Below, piece after piece: positions 14,896 through 23,889 of a stretch of DNA of 55,833 nt. The notes below the pieces were generated by a model, which was not told the origin of the DNA, did no database searches, and saw only the letters and a program-made list of their open reading frames with translations. The stretch comes from an uncultured Verrucomicrobia subdivision 3 bacterium (lineage in GTDB: Bacteria > Verrucomicrobiota > Verrucomicrobiae > Limisphaerales > UBA11358). The stretch covers positions 1 to 55,833 of the forward strand of contig CAIXPZ010000189.1 in assembly GCA_903921455.1 (NCBI GenBank), given 5' to 3'. The stretch's first letter is position 1; the number at the start of each line of letters is the position of its first letter. The position numbers were made by a program, and so were the translations under genes.

Positions 14896-15906
14896 CGCCG
14901 TAAAACTTTTCACCAATTCCTCTGGCGTGGTCGTGGCCGTGCCGACCTTGCCGACGACGATGCCGGCGGCGTGGTTGGACAGGATGGCCGCTTCGATGGG
15001 CGACGCGCCGGCGGCAATCGCCAGCGTGAAACTCGCAATCACTGTGTCGCCGGCGCCTGATACGTCGAAGACTTCCTGCGCCACCGTCGGGATGTGAAAC
15101 GGCTTCTGCCCGCGCTGGCAGAGCAGCATTCCCAGTTCGCCGAGGGTGATGAGGAGCAAGGCCGGAGTTAATTCTTTCAACAGCCGTTCAGCGACGAGCA
15201 TCAGGTTCTTGTCCGTAAATGGATTCTCGTGCTTGGTTTCGTCCGGCAAATCTGCGAGTTCAAAGGCTTCCTTGCGGTTCGGCGTGATGAGCGAAAGGCT
15301 GCCCAGATTCAAATGATGCACCGGCTTCGGATCCAGGCTCAACCAAACGCCGCGCGCGTGGCAAAGCGACTTGATCTCATTCAGCAACAGCTGCGTCACC
15401 ACGCCCTTGCCATAATCGCCCACGATGACGGCATCCGCCTTGGCGAGCTTGGTTTTGAATTCAGTCAGCAGCTTTGCCGTGGTCTTTGCGTCCAGTGCGC
15501 CCCGGGTCTCGCGGTCGATGCGCACGACCTGCTGCTGGTGCGCGACAATGCGCGTCTTGATGCTTGTATGGCGCGCGGCGTTTTTCACGAGGCCGGTGCA
15601 GCCGATGTGCTGTTCGCCGAGTAGTTTCACCAGTTTCTTTGCGGCATCATCATTGCCGATGGCGCCGAACAATTCCGCCGGCGTGGCGAGCGAGACCAGA
15701 TTGCGCGCGACGTTGGCCGCTCCACCCGGCATGAAGCTTTCGCGGGCAAAATCCACCACCGGCACCGGCGCTTCCGGCGAGATGCGCGACACGCCGCCCC
15801 AGATGAACTGGTCGAGCATCACGTCGCCGACGACGAGGACGCGGCTCGTTTGCGCGGCAGTCAGGATTTGCCTCGCGCGGGCAGCGGATAATTTTTTTGC
15901 ACTCAT
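14890..15906 (-). CDS. rfaE1: D-glycero-beta-D-manno-heptose-7-phosphate kinase
   Basis: PfkB/ribokinase-family sugar kinase corresponding to the kinase half of E. coli HldE; it makes heptose 1,7-bisphosphate for the LPS inner core. 338 aa. It has VVGDVMLDQFIWGGVSRISP (about 25-44) and EAPVPVV, both diagnostic of the family, then MPGGAANVARN and the catalytic DVSGAGDTVIASF near residue 285. The cytidylyltransferase half is absent and should be separate. The gene ends CGT TAA inside the repeat array that leads to panB. Presence of this gene implies a heptose-containing outer membrane. Confidence 0.92.
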   Translation of the reverse strand: MSAKKLSAARARQILTAAQTSRVLVVGDVMLDQFIWGGVSRISPEAPVPVVDFARESFMPGGAANVARNLVSLATPAELFGAIGNDDAAKKLVKLLGEQHIGCTGLVKNAARHTSIKTRIVAHQQQVVRIDRETRGALDAKTTAKLLTEFKTKLAKADAVIVGDYGKGVVTQLLLNEIKSLCHARGVWLSLDPKPVHHLNLGSLSLITPNRKEAFELADLPDETKHENPFTDKNLMLVAERLLKELTPALLLITLGELGMLLCQRGQKPFHIPTVAQEVFDVSGAGDTVIASFTLAIAAGASPIEAAILSNHAAGIVVGKVGTATTTPEELVKSFTAR

Positions 15907-15985
15907 TTTATTTTAGCCACAGATGAAATAAATACGTGTTTGTAAAACCAGCTGTGTTTCATCTGTGAAAATCTGTGGCTCAAAA
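15907..15985. repeat. Inverted and direct ACAGAT repeat between thiG and rfaE1
   Basis: AGCCACAGAT at 15915-15924 is the exact inverse of ATCTGTGGCT at 15971-15980. Further copies of the word occur inside (ATCTGTG at 15961-15967, CTGTG near 15952), spaced about 10 bp. The block fills the whole gap between the two genes and ends close to the start codon at 15906. Confidence 0.7.
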
Positions 15986-16768
15986 TTAATTTAAAAACGC
16001 CGTCAGCGGACTGGTTGCACTGGCGGTTTCGCTGGGTGCGCCGAGGCCGATTTCAAACGCCGCGCGGCCCGCTTCCACCGCCTGCTTGAAGGCGATGCCC
16101 ATGCGGTTCGGGTCGTTGGCCACGGCGATGGCGGTGTTCACCAGCACGGCGTCCGCGCCGAGTTCCATCGCTTCCGCCGCGTGGCTCGGCGCGCCGATGC
16201 CCGCGTCCACGACCACGGGCACCGTGGCTTGCTCGATGATGATTCTGATCTGGTCGCGCGTCTGGATGCCGCGATTGGAACCGATGGGGGCGCCGAGCGG
16301 CATCACGGTGGCGCAGCCGACTTCCTGCAGCCGCTTTGCCAGCACGGGGTCGGCATTGATGTAGGGCAGCACGGTGAAGCCTTCCTTCACGAGAATCTCC
16401 GCCGCCTTGAACGTCTCGATCGGGTCGGGCAGCAGATAGCGCGGGTCCGGATGGATTTCCAGCTTCACCCACTTCGGCAGCCCGGCGGCGACGGCGAGGC
16501 GGGCGAGGCGGACGGCTTCCTCGGCGTTCATTGCGCCGCTGGTATTGGGGAGCAGGAGATATTTCTTCGGGTCAATGAATTCGAGGATGTTGGCGAACGG
16601 GTCTTTCTTCCCGCTCAGGTCGGCGCGGCGCAGGGCCACGGTGACCATTTCCGTGCCGCTGGCGGCCAGCGCGTCGCGCATGGCTTCCGGCGAGGGAAAT
16701 TTTCCGGTGCCGAGAATCAACCGTGAACGGAACTCACGGCTGGCAATGACCAAAGGTTTGAACGACAT
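15986..16768 (-). CDS. thiG: Thiazole synthase
   Basis: Makes the thiazole phosphate of thiamine from deoxyxylulose phosphate, ThiS thiocarboxylate and dehydroglycine. 260 aa from the ATG at 16768 (an in-frame TTG 6 bp earlier is less likely). It has [12 protein letters not shown] (15-26), the Schiff-base lysine K102 in [10 protein letters not shown], and the C-terminal phosphate site with [23 protein letters not shown] in outline. ThiG normally sits with thiS, thiC or thiH; none is here. I looked for a TPP riboswitch in the 80 bp upstream and saw no match. It supplies thiamine, the cofactor of the E1 enzyme nearby, but shares no operon with it. Confidence 0.93.
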   Translation of the reverse strand: MSFKPLVIASREFRSRLILGTGKFPSPEAMRDALAASGTEMVTVALRRADLSGKKDPFANILEFIDPKKYLLLPNTSGAMNAEEAVRLARLAVAAGLPKWVKLEIHPDPRYLLPDPIETFKAAEILVKEGFTVLPYINADPVLAKRLQEVGCATVMPLGAPIGSNRGIQTRDQIRIIIEQATVPVVVDAGIGAPSHAAEAMELGADAVLVNTAIAVANDPNRMGIAFKQAVEAGRAAFEIGLGAPSETASATSPLTAFLN

Positions 16769-16849
16769 CGGCAATAATTTAGAAAATCGCTGCGAATTGT
16801 CGAGGCGGGATGCGGAAGCTTCCGGTGGGAATTGTTTGGATGGGAAAAG

Positions 16850-17629
16850 TTATTCCTTCCCGCCGTGCTGGCGCAGCCATTCCGCCATGGCTTGGTTGCG
16901 CTTCCCCAACTCCGTCTCCGGCTTGTAACGACTATCAGTTGCTAATGCCAATACCATGTGCAACGGCGTCTCGCCATTGTTGTTCCTGGCATTGACATCC
17001 TCGTTGTTGGCCAGCAACAGTGCCGCCAAGTCCGTGTGACCACCCATCGCTGCATCGTGCAAAGACGTCCAGCCTTCGTTGTTCTTGGCGTTGACGTCTA
17101 CTTTGTTGGCCAGCAGCAATTCCGCCACGTTCTTGTTGCCGCAACGCGCTGCGAAGTGTAAAGGCGTCGCGCCGTAATGGTTCTTGGCATTGACCGCAGC
17201 CTTGTTTGCCAACAGCAATGCCGCAACGTCCTTCTGCCCCTTCATCGCTGCCAGGTGCAAAGCCGTCTCGCCCATATTGCCCTTGGCGTTGACATCAGCC
17301 TGGTTGGCCAGCAGCAATTCCACCACATTCTTGTAGCCGTGATACGCCGCAGTTTGCAAAGGCGTCCAGCCGAAGTTGTTTGTGGTGCTGACATCGGCCT
17401 GGTTGGCCAAGAGCAGTTCCGCCACGTCCCTTTGACCCCGCAGCGCCGCACAGTTCAAAGGTGTCTCACCGAGATTGTCTTTGCGGTTCACCAAATCGGG
17501 ATTGGCTTTGAGCAGCGCCTTGACCTTTGCCAAGTCGCCAGCTTTGGCCGCGTCGTGAATCTCGCCGCAGAAAGCGAGACTGCTCCAAACCAACGCGACC
17601 AGTGTAACCAAGGCAAACTTCCGGTTCAT
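16850..17629 (-). CDS. Secreted ankyrin-repeat protein
   Basis: 259 aa from the ATG at 17629. A Sec signal peptide (MNRKFALVTLVALVWSSLAFCG) is followed by about seven ankyrin repeats: a first degenerate one (EIHDAAKAGDLAKVKALL), five full 33-residue units with the pattern G-x-TPLH-AA--G---VAELLLAN-ADVNAKNN, and a last one that runs into EWLRQHGGKE. The units are also strongly similar at DNA level, with a 99-bp period on this strand, suggesting recent amplification. It is exported, probably to the periplasm, where ankyrin proteins bind partner proteins. No partner is evident. The spacing argues for a single-gene unit. Confidence 0.85.
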   Translation of the reverse strand: MNRKFALVTLVALVWSSLAFCGEIHDAAKAGDLAKVKALLKANPDLVNRKDNLGETPLNCAALRGQRDVAELLLANQADVSTTNNFGWTPLQTAAYHGYKNVVELLLANQADVNAKGNMGETALHLAAMKGQKDVAALLLANKAAVNAKNHYGATPLHFAARCGNKNVAELLLANKVDVNAKNNEGWTSLHDAAMGGHTDLAALLLANNEDVNARNNNGETPLHMVLALATDSRYKPETELGKRNQAMAEWLRQHGGKE

Positions 17630-17870
17630 GGCTTGGGGATAGCCCCTTTGCAAGACATTGGCAAGGTCACAGTTTGTGGCGGCTCCTCAGTAGTGAACCG
17701 CCATGTATTAGACCAGGCATCCGACACCGTCGGGGGGAAGCCCGCGAATATCTGTGGCCAATCCGTTCCGCACTTTCGAGCAATCCGCAACCGGTGGGGT
17801 AAGACCGGAGGCGACAGCCGGGGGCACGTGTGCTAATCTCCGTTTTACAATTAACCATAAATCCCCACTT

Positions 17871-18920
17871 ATGAATCAAGTCAAAGCCTACTCCGCCGCC
17901 AGCGCCACCGCGTTGCTGGCTGCCACCCAGATCAATCGCCGCCAGCCGACTGCCAGCGACGTGCAGATTGAAATTCTTTACTGCGGCGTCTGTCACTCCG
18001 ACCTCCACTACGCCCGCAACGAGTGGAACTTCACCCAGTATCCCGCCGTGCCGGGCCACGAGATTGTCGGTCGCGTGACGGCCGTGGGCGGCGGCGTGAA
18101 GAAGTTCAAGGTCGGCGACACCGTCGGCGTGGGCTGCCTTGTGGATTCGTGCCGCACCTGTCCGGATTGCCGCGATGGGCTGGAGCAATTTTGCACCAAC
18201 ATGGTGATGACTTACGGGAGCATGGACAAGCATCTCAACGCCCCGACGCTCGGCGGTTATTCCCAGAGCATCGTCGTGACGGAAGACTTCGTGCTGCGCA
18301 TGCCGGCCAACTTGAATCTCGCCGCCGCCGCGCCGCTGCTGTGCGCGGGCATCACCACGTATTCCCCGCTGAAACACTGGAAGGTCGGCCCCGGCCAGAA
18401 GGTCGGCATCGTCGGCCTCGGCGGTCTCGGCCACATGGGCGTGAAATTCGCCAAGGCCTTTGGTGCGCACGTCGTGCTGTTCACCACGTCGCCCGGCAAG
18501 GTTGCCGACGGCAAACGCCTCGGCGCCCATGAAGTGGTGATTTCCAAGGACGACGCCCAGATGGCCGCGCACGCCAACAGCTTCGATTTCATTCTCGATG
18601 CCGTCTCCGCCACGCACGACATCAACGCCTATTTCAACCTGCTGAAACGCGACGGCAACCTGACGCTCGTCGGCGCGCCCGAGAAACCGCTGCCGGTGGC
18701 GGCCTTCCCGCTGATCTTCCGCCGCCGCTCGTTCTCCGGCTCGCTCATCGGCGGATTGCCCGAGACGCAGGAGATGCTGGATTTCTGCGGGAAGCACAAT
18801 ATCACCTGCGACATCGAGATGATCCGCATGGACGAGATCAACACCGCCTACGAGCGCATGCTCAAGAGCGACGTGAAATACCGCTTCGTGATCGACATGG
18901 CTTCGCTCAAGGCGGCATAA
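17871..18920 (+). CDS. Zinc-dependent NAD(P) alcohol dehydrogenase (YahK/CAD-like)
   Basis: Medium-chain dehydrogenase, 349 aa from the ATG at 17871. Catalytic zinc ligands are C38 (CGVCHSDLH), H63/E64 (PGHEIVGRV) and C158 (LLCAGITTYSPL). Structural zinc is held by C94, C97, C100 and C108 (CRTCPDCRDGLEQFC). The nucleotide loop is GLGGLGHMG (182-190). The motif combination fits the cinnamyl-alcohol/aldehyde-reductase subgroup exemplified by E. coli YahK, which reduces a range of aldehydes with NADPH. It is the first gene of a rightward run with the cupin gene 12 bp behind, suggesting co-expression. Confidence 0.92.
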   Translation: MNQVKAYSAASATALLAATQINRRQPTASDVQIEILYCGVCHSDLHYARNEWNFTQYPAVPGHEIVGRVTAVGGGVKKFKVGDTVGVGCLVDSCRTCPDCRDGLEQFCTNMVMTYGSMDKHLNAPTLGGYSQSIVVTEDFVLRMPANLNLAAAAPLLCAGITTYSPLKHWKVGPGQKVGIVGLGGLGHMGVKFAKAFGAHVVLFTTSPGKVADGKRLGAHEVVISKDDAQMAAHANSFDFILDAVSATHDINAYFNLLKRDGNLTLVGAPEKPLPVAAFPLIFRRRSFSGSLIGGLPETQEMLDFCGKHNITCDIEMIRMDEINTAYERMLKSDVKYRFVIDMASLKAA

Positions 18921-18932
18921 CCAACATAAAAC

Positions 18933-19328
18933 ATGAACATCATTCGAGCTGGCTCACAACCTTCCAACCAAGGCCCGGCCGACTGGTTCACCGGCACGGT
19001 GCGCATCGACTCGCCGTTCAAGGGCAGCGATGCCGCGCGGGTCAGCGGCGCGATGGTCACCTTTGAACCCGGCGCGCGCACCGCGTGGCATACGCACCCG
19101 TTGGGGCAGACGCTCATCGTGACCGCCGGCTGTGGTCGTGCCCAGCGCGCCGGCGGTCCGATTGAAGAAATCCGCCCCGGCGACATCGTCTGGTTTCCGC
19201 CGGGCGAAAAGCATTGGCACGGAGCCGCGCCCGCCACGGCCATGACGCACATCGCCATCGCGGAGTTGCTCGACGGCAGGGCGGTGGACTGGCTGGAAAA
19301 AGTCAGCGACGAACACTATCTCGGTTAA
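18933..19328 (+). CDS. Cupin-fold protein, 131 aa
   Basis: A single small cupin domain. Motif 1 is visible as [16 protein letters not shown] (about 49-64, two His and a Gln), and motif 2 as [16 protein letters not shown] (about 82-97). The metal ligands would be the two His of HTH and the His of KHWHG. Such proteins often accompany alcohol dehydrogenases and reductases and are annotated as (R)-mandelonitrile-lyase-like cupins; the reaction here is not known. It lies 12 bp after the alcohol dehydrogenase, probably the same operon. Confidence 0.85.
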   Translation: MNIIRAGSQPSNQGPADWFTGTVRIDSPFKGSDAARVSGAMVTFEPGARTAWHTHPLGQTLIVTAGCGRAQRAGGPIEEIRPGDIVWFPPGEKHWHGAAPATAMTHIAIAELLDGRAVDWLEKVSDEHYLG

Positions 19329-19401
19329 ACCGGTGGCGCGAAGCACCTGTTTTAGCAAGCTGTCGCTTGACCGCGCGGGCGGTTGGGGCAACATTCACGT
19401 C

Positions 19402-19764
19402 ATGCCGACGAATGTTTTGGGTGGAGAATTACAATCCTGCTGTCAATCGCCCGTGACCGGGTTTTATCGCGATGGCTATTGCCGCACGGGGCCGGAGGAT
19501 CGCGGTCTGCACACGGTCTGCTGCCAGGTCACCCAGCCTTTTCTCGACTATCTGGCCTTGCAAGGCAACGACCTCATCACCCCGCGCCCTGAATATGACT
19601 TCGCCGGCCTGACGGAGGGCGACCGCTGGTGCGTTTGCGTGCGCAGCTGGGCGCAGGCGTTTGAAGCGGGCTGCGCGTCACCGGTGGTGCTCGAGGGGTG
19701 TCACATCTCGGTGCTGGAGTTCGTGGATCTGGAATCGCTGAAGGCCCACGCGGTCAAGGACTGA
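19402..19764 (+). CDS. DUF2237-family protein
   Basis: 120 aa from the ATG at 19402. It is rich in conserved Cys and Gly: NVLGGELQSCCQSPVTGFYR, DGYCRTGPEDRGLHTVCC, then DRWCVCVRSW and VVLEGCHISVLEFV. This layout (paired CC near the start, TGPEDxGLHTVC, RWCLC) is that of DUF2237, a family of unknown function found in many bacteria and some algae. Multiple cysteines suggest redox or metal binding. It is the third gene of the run, 73 bp after the cupin gene. Confidence 0.8.
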   Translation: MPTNVLGGELQSCCQSPVTGFYRDGYCRTGPEDRGLHTVCCQVTQPFLDYLALQGNDLITPRPEYDFAGLTEGDRWCVCVRSWAQAFEAGCASPVVLEGCHISVLEFVDLESLKAHAVKD

Positions 19765-19881
19765 ACATCCGCGCGGCGGGAGCCGGACCAGCGCTGTGTT
19801 TTGCCGGACAATTATTATAAAAATCCAGTTGCACTCCCGCGCGGTTTTGCGAGATTCAGAAAAATTCCACCCTTAGCCATC

Positions 19882-20328
19882 ATGAACACCCATACCATCC
19901 GACTGCATCGCGTGCTCCGGGCGTCGCCGGAGAAAGTTTACCGCGCCTTTCTCGACGCCGAGGCCAAGGCCAAATGGCTTCCGCCCTACGGCTTCACCGC
20001 CAAGGTCCATCACCTCGAAGCCCGGGTCGGCGGCACTTACAAAATGTCGTTCACCAATTTCACCACCGGCCAGAGCCACGCCTTCGGCGGCACCTTTCAG
20101 GAACTCGTCCCGCACGAACGCATCCGCCACACGGACCGGTTCGACGACCCGAACCTGCCCGGGGAATTGTCGGTGACCATCACGCTCAAAAAGGTGTCGG
20201 TCGGGACGGAGCTGAACATCGAACAGGCCGGCGTGCCGGCGGTGATTCCACCCGAGATGTGCTATCTCGGCTGGCAGGAATCCCTCGCGCAACTCGCGCA
20301 ACTGGTCGAACCCGACATCGCCGGCTAA
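19882..20328 (+). CDS. SRPBCC (AHSA1-like) domain protein
   Basis: 148 aa from the ATG at 19882. START/Bet v1 helix-grip fold of the AHSA1 type. It opens TIRLHRVLRASPEKVYRAFL, followed by AKWLPPYGFTAKV, GGTYKMSF and ERIRHTDRFDD, and ends in the long helix GWQESLAQLAQLV. These proteins bind hydrophobic ligands or act as stress-related folding helpers; function here is unknown. An upstream frame from 19801 lacks family similarity. It stands 117 bp after the DUF2237 gene. Confidence 0.85.
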   Translation: MNTHTIRLHRVLRASPEKVYRAFLDAEAKAKWLPPYGFTAKVHHLEARVGGTYKMSFTNFTTGQSHAFGGTFQELVPHERIRHTDRFDDPNLPGELSVTITLKKVSVGTELNIEQAGVPAVIPPEMCYLGWQESLAQLAQLVEPDIAG

Positions 20329-20404
20329 GCCATGCCGGGCCGGCCAGCCGGCCTCAGTCACGGGGAACGCCTGGGCGCTCCCATCGTCAAACCTGGAGAA
20401 CTTT

Positions 20405-21247
20405 ATGAAAGATCAAACACTCATGAATGTCATCGTCGTCATTGGCGCGGGATCCATCGGCCAGGCGATTGCGCGGCGGGTGAGCGCCGGCAAGCGTGTC
20501 TTGCTGGCGGACCTGCGCCCGGAAAACGCCGCGGCCGCGGCCAAAGTCTTGAGCCATGCCGGGTTCAACGTGACCACGGCCACAGTGGATGTGTCCTCGC
20601 GCGCTTCGGTCCACGCGCTGGTTGAGCAGGCCGCGTCCCTGGGCGAGATTTCCGGTGTCATTCATGCCGCCGGCGTTTCCCCATCGCAGGCGTCACCGGA
20701 AACGATCTTGAAAGTGGACCTCTACGGAACAGCGCTCGTGCTGGAAGAATTTGGCAGGGTCATCGCGCGCGGCGGCGCCGGCGTCGTGATCGCGTCACAG
20801 TCCGGGCATCGTCTGCCGGCGCTCTCGGCCGAGCAAAATGCCGCCCTCGCCACAACTCCAGTGGAAGAGTTGTTAAAACTCCCGATGCTCCATTCCGGTC
20901 AGGTGAAGGACTCGCTGCACGCGTATCAGCTTTCTAAGCGGGGAAACTCATTGCGCGTGATGGCCGAGGCTGTGCGTTGGGGAAAGCGCGGGGCGCGCGT
21001 CAACACCATCAGCCCCGGCATCATCATCACCCCGCTGGCGAATGATGAATTGAAGGGGCCGCGCGGCGCGGGCTACCGGCGCATGATTGATTTATGCCCG
21101 GCCGGCCGGGCCGGCACGCCCGACGAAGTTGGAAATGTCGGCGCGCTCCTGATGGGCGCGGACGGCGCGTTCATCACCGGCAGCGACTTCCTGATGGATG
21201 GCGGAGTCACGGCGGCGTATTGGTTCGGCGAACTGGCTCCCCGGTAA
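20405..21247 (+). CDS. Short-chain dehydrogenase/reductase
   Basis: Classical SDR, 280 aa. Rossmann motif GAGSIGQAI (14-22) at the N-terminus, HAAGVSPS (87-94), and catalytic Y174/K178 in YQLSKRGN with a Ser near 131. It ends with the C-terminal GSDFLMDGGVTAAYWFGEL. The typical NNAG is replaced by HAAG. It contains an extended loop (about 135-165) between the catalytic Ser and Tyr. Probably NAD(P)-dependent oxidation or reduction of an alcohol. Start at 20405; M7 (20423) is possible. Confidence 0.88.
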   Translation: MKDQTLMNVIVVIGAGSIGQAIARRVSAGKRVLLADLRPENAAAAAKVLSHAGFNVTTATVDVSSRASVHALVEQAASLGEISGVIHAAGVSPSQASPETILKVDLYGTALVLEEFGRVIARGGAGVVIASQSGHRLPALSAEQNAALATTPVEELLKLPMLHSGQVKDSLHAYQLSKRGNSLRVMAEAVRWGKRGARVNTISPGIIITPLANDELKGPRGAGYRRMIDLCPAGRAGTPDEVGNVGALLMGADGAFITGSDFLMDGGVTAAYWFGELAPR

Positions 21248-21388
21248 CGGACGGACTTCAGCCGTTCTGCCGGGGCGAGTCGGTTCAAAACAAAATCCAA
21301 CTAACGTTTGCTATCGGCGCGCCGGGGGCTAGGGTGAGGTTGTCGTTTACGTCGCTGGTTTCGCCCCACGATCCCTTGATTTGACCGA

Positions 21389-21406
21389 CCCCGTGTTCAC
21401 ACGGGG
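21389..21406. other. Isolated hairpin upstream of sulfatase gene
   Basis: CCCCGTG-TTCA-CACGGGG is a perfect 7-bp stem with a 4-nt loop, 63 bp before the sulfatase start. No T run follows, so it is not a standard terminator; it may be a leader hairpin or an SDR-gene 3' structure. The rest of the gap 21248-21468 shows nothing I can name. Confidence 0.4.
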
Positions 21407-21468
21407 CAATCACGGTCACCGGCCATGAGCCGGGCAACCTTAAGCCAACCGCCACCCCCATTATACTT

Positions 21469-23613
21469 ATGCCCTCCGCCACCTTGCTCAAAAAACTGTC
21501 CCTGACCACCTCGTTGATGATGGGCGCGCAGCTCCTGCTGCCGTCCCTGATGACGCTCCACGCGCAAGCCTTGTCGGCGTCGGCGGCGGCGCCGAACCGC
21601 GTCCGGCATCCCAACATCCTGTTCGTCATCATGGACGATGTGGGGATCGACCAGTTGAAAGCCTTCAATCCGGCGGCGCCCCAGGTCACGCCGGTGATGG
21701 ACGCGCTCACGCAGCAGGGCGTGGCCTTCAACAATTGCTGGATGATGCCCGAATGTTCCCCCAGCCGCGCCTGCTTCTTTACGGGCCGCTACCCGCTGCG
21801 CACCGGCGTGAAAGCCGCCATCCTGGATTACAACCTCCCGGACTCGCAGGTGTCGCCTTACGAGGTGACCACGCCGCGCGTGCTCGCCCAGGCGGGTTAT
21901 GCCAGCGCGCTGTTCGGTAAATATCATCTCGGCGGGCCGGACAACAATCCCGCCGGCTACGGCGCGCCCGCCGGGCTGGGCTGGAATTATTACAACGGCT
22001 GTCTGGTGGGCGGACCGCCTTACATCGATCCCACCCTCGGCGGCCAGACCACCAACACCGCGCTGTATCCCTGCGGGTTTCCCACCGGCCCGGCGCGCGG
22101 GGTGGCCTGGTTTCAAGATGCGCAGAGCAACATCTATTGCGACAACCATAGCGGCGTGGGCTACACCGGCCAGGAAATCGTCCAGGCGGGCGGCATCCCG
22201 GCGTTGGACGCCGCCGGCAATTTTGCCACCGACTGTTCGGCGGCCACCCTCACGCCGGACTTCACGCTCAACAACGGCTATTACGCCTGGCCCCGGACCA
22301 TCAATCTCGGCACGAACGTCAGCGTCTCGCTCGCCCGCAAATACATGGTGACGGCCCAGACGGACGACGCCATCGCCTGGATCCAGTCGCAGCGCGCGGC
22401 CGGCGGCCAGCCCTGGATGTGCACGGTCAGCTACAGCGCCATCCACACCCCGTATCAGGAGCCGCCCACGAATCTCTATCCGCCCGGCTTCACCTGGCCC
22501 GCCAATCTGCCCGAGGCGAACACCAACGAGGCGCAGATCAAAATCATCAGCAACCTCATGCTCTATGCCCTCGATCAGGAGATCGGCCGCCTGTTCATCG
22601 GCGCCGGCCTCGCCACGCGCCTGCCCGCCGGCGGCCTGCAATATATCCCCGCCAACACCGACACCATGGTCATCGTCTGCGGCGACAACGGCACGTATTA
22701 CGAGAGTGTCAATCTGCCGTATAATCCGCTGCGCGCCAAAGCCACGCCCTACCAGACCGGCGTCGCGGCCCCCGTGATCATCGCCGGCCCCATGGTCCGC
22801 AAGCCCAACCGCACCGTCACCGCCATGGTCAACGCCGTGGATCTGTTCCAGCTTTTTGCTGAAATCGCCGGGCTGAATGTCCACCGCATCGTCCCCGCCG
22901 CGCACATCCTCGACTGCGAACCGATGCTGGGCTACCTCACCAATCCCGCCAAGCGCTCCGGCCGCCAGTATAATTATGCCGAACTCGGCGGGGCCGTGCC
23001 GCCCAATGCCCAAACCTGGCCCTCCGTCTTCACCATCGCCGGTCAGAAGATCGGCAACGACATCCTCTTCGACAACCAGCAGACCTGCGAGGAATCCGGC
23101 GGCGAATGGTTCGGCCCCGGCGCGCCCCTCGTCCTGACCAACTGCTGCGATGTCCGCGCCGACGTCTATCCCGGCCTCACCATCCAGCCTCAGGCCGTCT
23201 GGACCGTGCGCAACGACCGCTACAAGCTCGTCAAATCCCAGCTCGCCACCTGCGATGACACCAACAGCCCCTACGAATTCTACGACCTCAAGCCCACCCC
23301 CGCGAACCCCGTCGGCCTGGACAATTCCCCCTTCAACCTGCTCACCAAAACCAGTCTCACCCCGGCCGAGAAAACCAACCTCAGCCGGCTGCTCGCCGAG
23401 CTGGAGAAAGTGCTGAACTCGGAACCCGCCTGCCCCGGCGACGGCAATCTCGACAAGCAGGTGAACGAGGCCGACATCCAGGGCGTGATCGACAACTGGG
23501 GCCAGCCCAGCGTGTTCGACTTCAATGACGACGGCACCACCGACGTGAAAGACCTGCAGATCATCCAAACCAATTTCGGCGACGTGTGCTACCCCGTGCG
23601 GCACGCCCATTGA
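21469..23613 (+). CDS. Secreted sulfatase with dockerin-like C-terminus
   Basis: 714 aa. A signal peptide (about 1-34, ending near LHAQA) precedes the alkaline-phosphatase-fold sulfatase domain. Metal ligands include D56/D57 (FVIMDD). The formylglycine site is C96 in C-S-P-S-R, followed by ACFFTGRYPLRTG. The DNG triad later (CGDNGTYYES) and GKYHLGG are typical. The tail (about 655-705) holds two EF-hand-like dockerin repeats, GDGNLDKQVNEADIQGVI and DFNDDGTTDVKDLQIIQ. Sulfatases of this family desulfate polysaccharides or small sulfate esters and need a maturase to make formylglycine. Many Cys and Asn insertions are unlike housekeeping sulfatases. A 743-aa open frame on the opposite strand is a GC shadow. 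Confidence 0.9.
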   Translation: MPSATLLKKLSLTTSLMMGAQLLLPSLMTLHAQALSASAAAPNRVRHPNILFVIMDDVGIDQLKAFNPAAPQVTPVMDALTQQGVAFNNCWMMPECSPSRACFFTGRYPLRTGVKAAILDYNLPDSQVSPYEVTTPRVLAQAGYASALFGKYHLGGPDNNPAGYGAPAGLGWNYYNGCLVGGPPYIDPTLGGQTTNTALYPCGFPTGPARGVAWFQDAQSNIYCDNHSGVGYTGQEIVQAGGIPALDAAGNFATDCSAATLTPDFTLNNGYYAWPRTINLGTNVSVSLARKYMVTAQTDDAIAWIQSQRAAGGQPWMCTVSYSAIHTPYQEPPTNLYPPGFTWPANLPEANTNEAQIKIISNLMLYALDQEIGRLFIGAGLATRLPAGGLQYIPANTDTMVIVCGDNGTYYESVNLPYNPLRAKATPYQTGVAAPVIIAGPMVRKPNRTVTAMVNAVDLFQLFAEIAGLNVHRIVPAAHILDCEPMLGYLTNPAKRSGRQYNYAELGGAVPPNAQTWPSVFTIAGQKIGNDILFDNQQTCEESGGEWFGPGAPLVLTNCCDVRADVYPGLTIQPQAVWTVRNDRYKLVKSQLATCDDTNSPYEFYDLKPTPANPVGLDNSPFNLLTKTSLTPAEKTNLSRLLAELEKVLNSEPACPGDGNLDKQVNEADIQGVIDNWGQPSVFDFNDDGTTDVKDLQIIQTNFGDVCYPVRHAH

Positions 23614-23829
23614 CCCAGCCTGGCCCAAGCCAACCCGCCCGCGCTTGCCATGAAGACCGTCCGCAAGGCGGGGGCCGGTGGGTCAACTTGCGCTGCGACT
23701 TGACCTGACCGCGCAGCGGTCACATTGGGGTATGCATGTTCACCCGATAAACGACTCCCCCGCCTGACGCTCTGCTCGGCATCGGCCAAGGTCGCCGCGC
23801 AACCTTTTGGCCACCAGACGTGTGAATCA

Positions 23830-23876
23830 GCGCGCCAGCGTCTTGGACTGCGGCGGCCCTCCGCCGCTTTTCCCCC
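23830..23876. repeat. Dispersed palindromic GC-rich repeat, copy 2
   Basis: Nearly identical to 302-348: GCGCGCCAGCG, then TTGGACTGC and the hairpin GCGGCGG-CCCT-CCGCCGC (23850-23867), then a pyrimidine-rich end. Two copies about 23.5 kb apart suggest an interspersed family in this genome. Confidence 0.75.
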
Positions 23877-23889
23877 GTCAACCCTCCCA

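Noticed and set aside
16769..16849. TPP riboswitch upstream of thiG
   Set aside because: No CTGAGA-type conserved core or suitable hairpins are visible in the gap.
21285..21400. Possible remnant of a secreted-protein C-terminus on the minus strand (ETSDVNDNLTLAPGAPIANV)
   Set aside because: The translation resembles a beta-sandwich end, but there is no start, no upstream domain and no known family; too short to support.
21397..23628. A 743-aa frame opposite the sulfatase
   Set aside because: The sulfatase has a signal peptide, C-S-P-S-R and dockerin repeats; the opposite frame has no motif and reflects codon bias.
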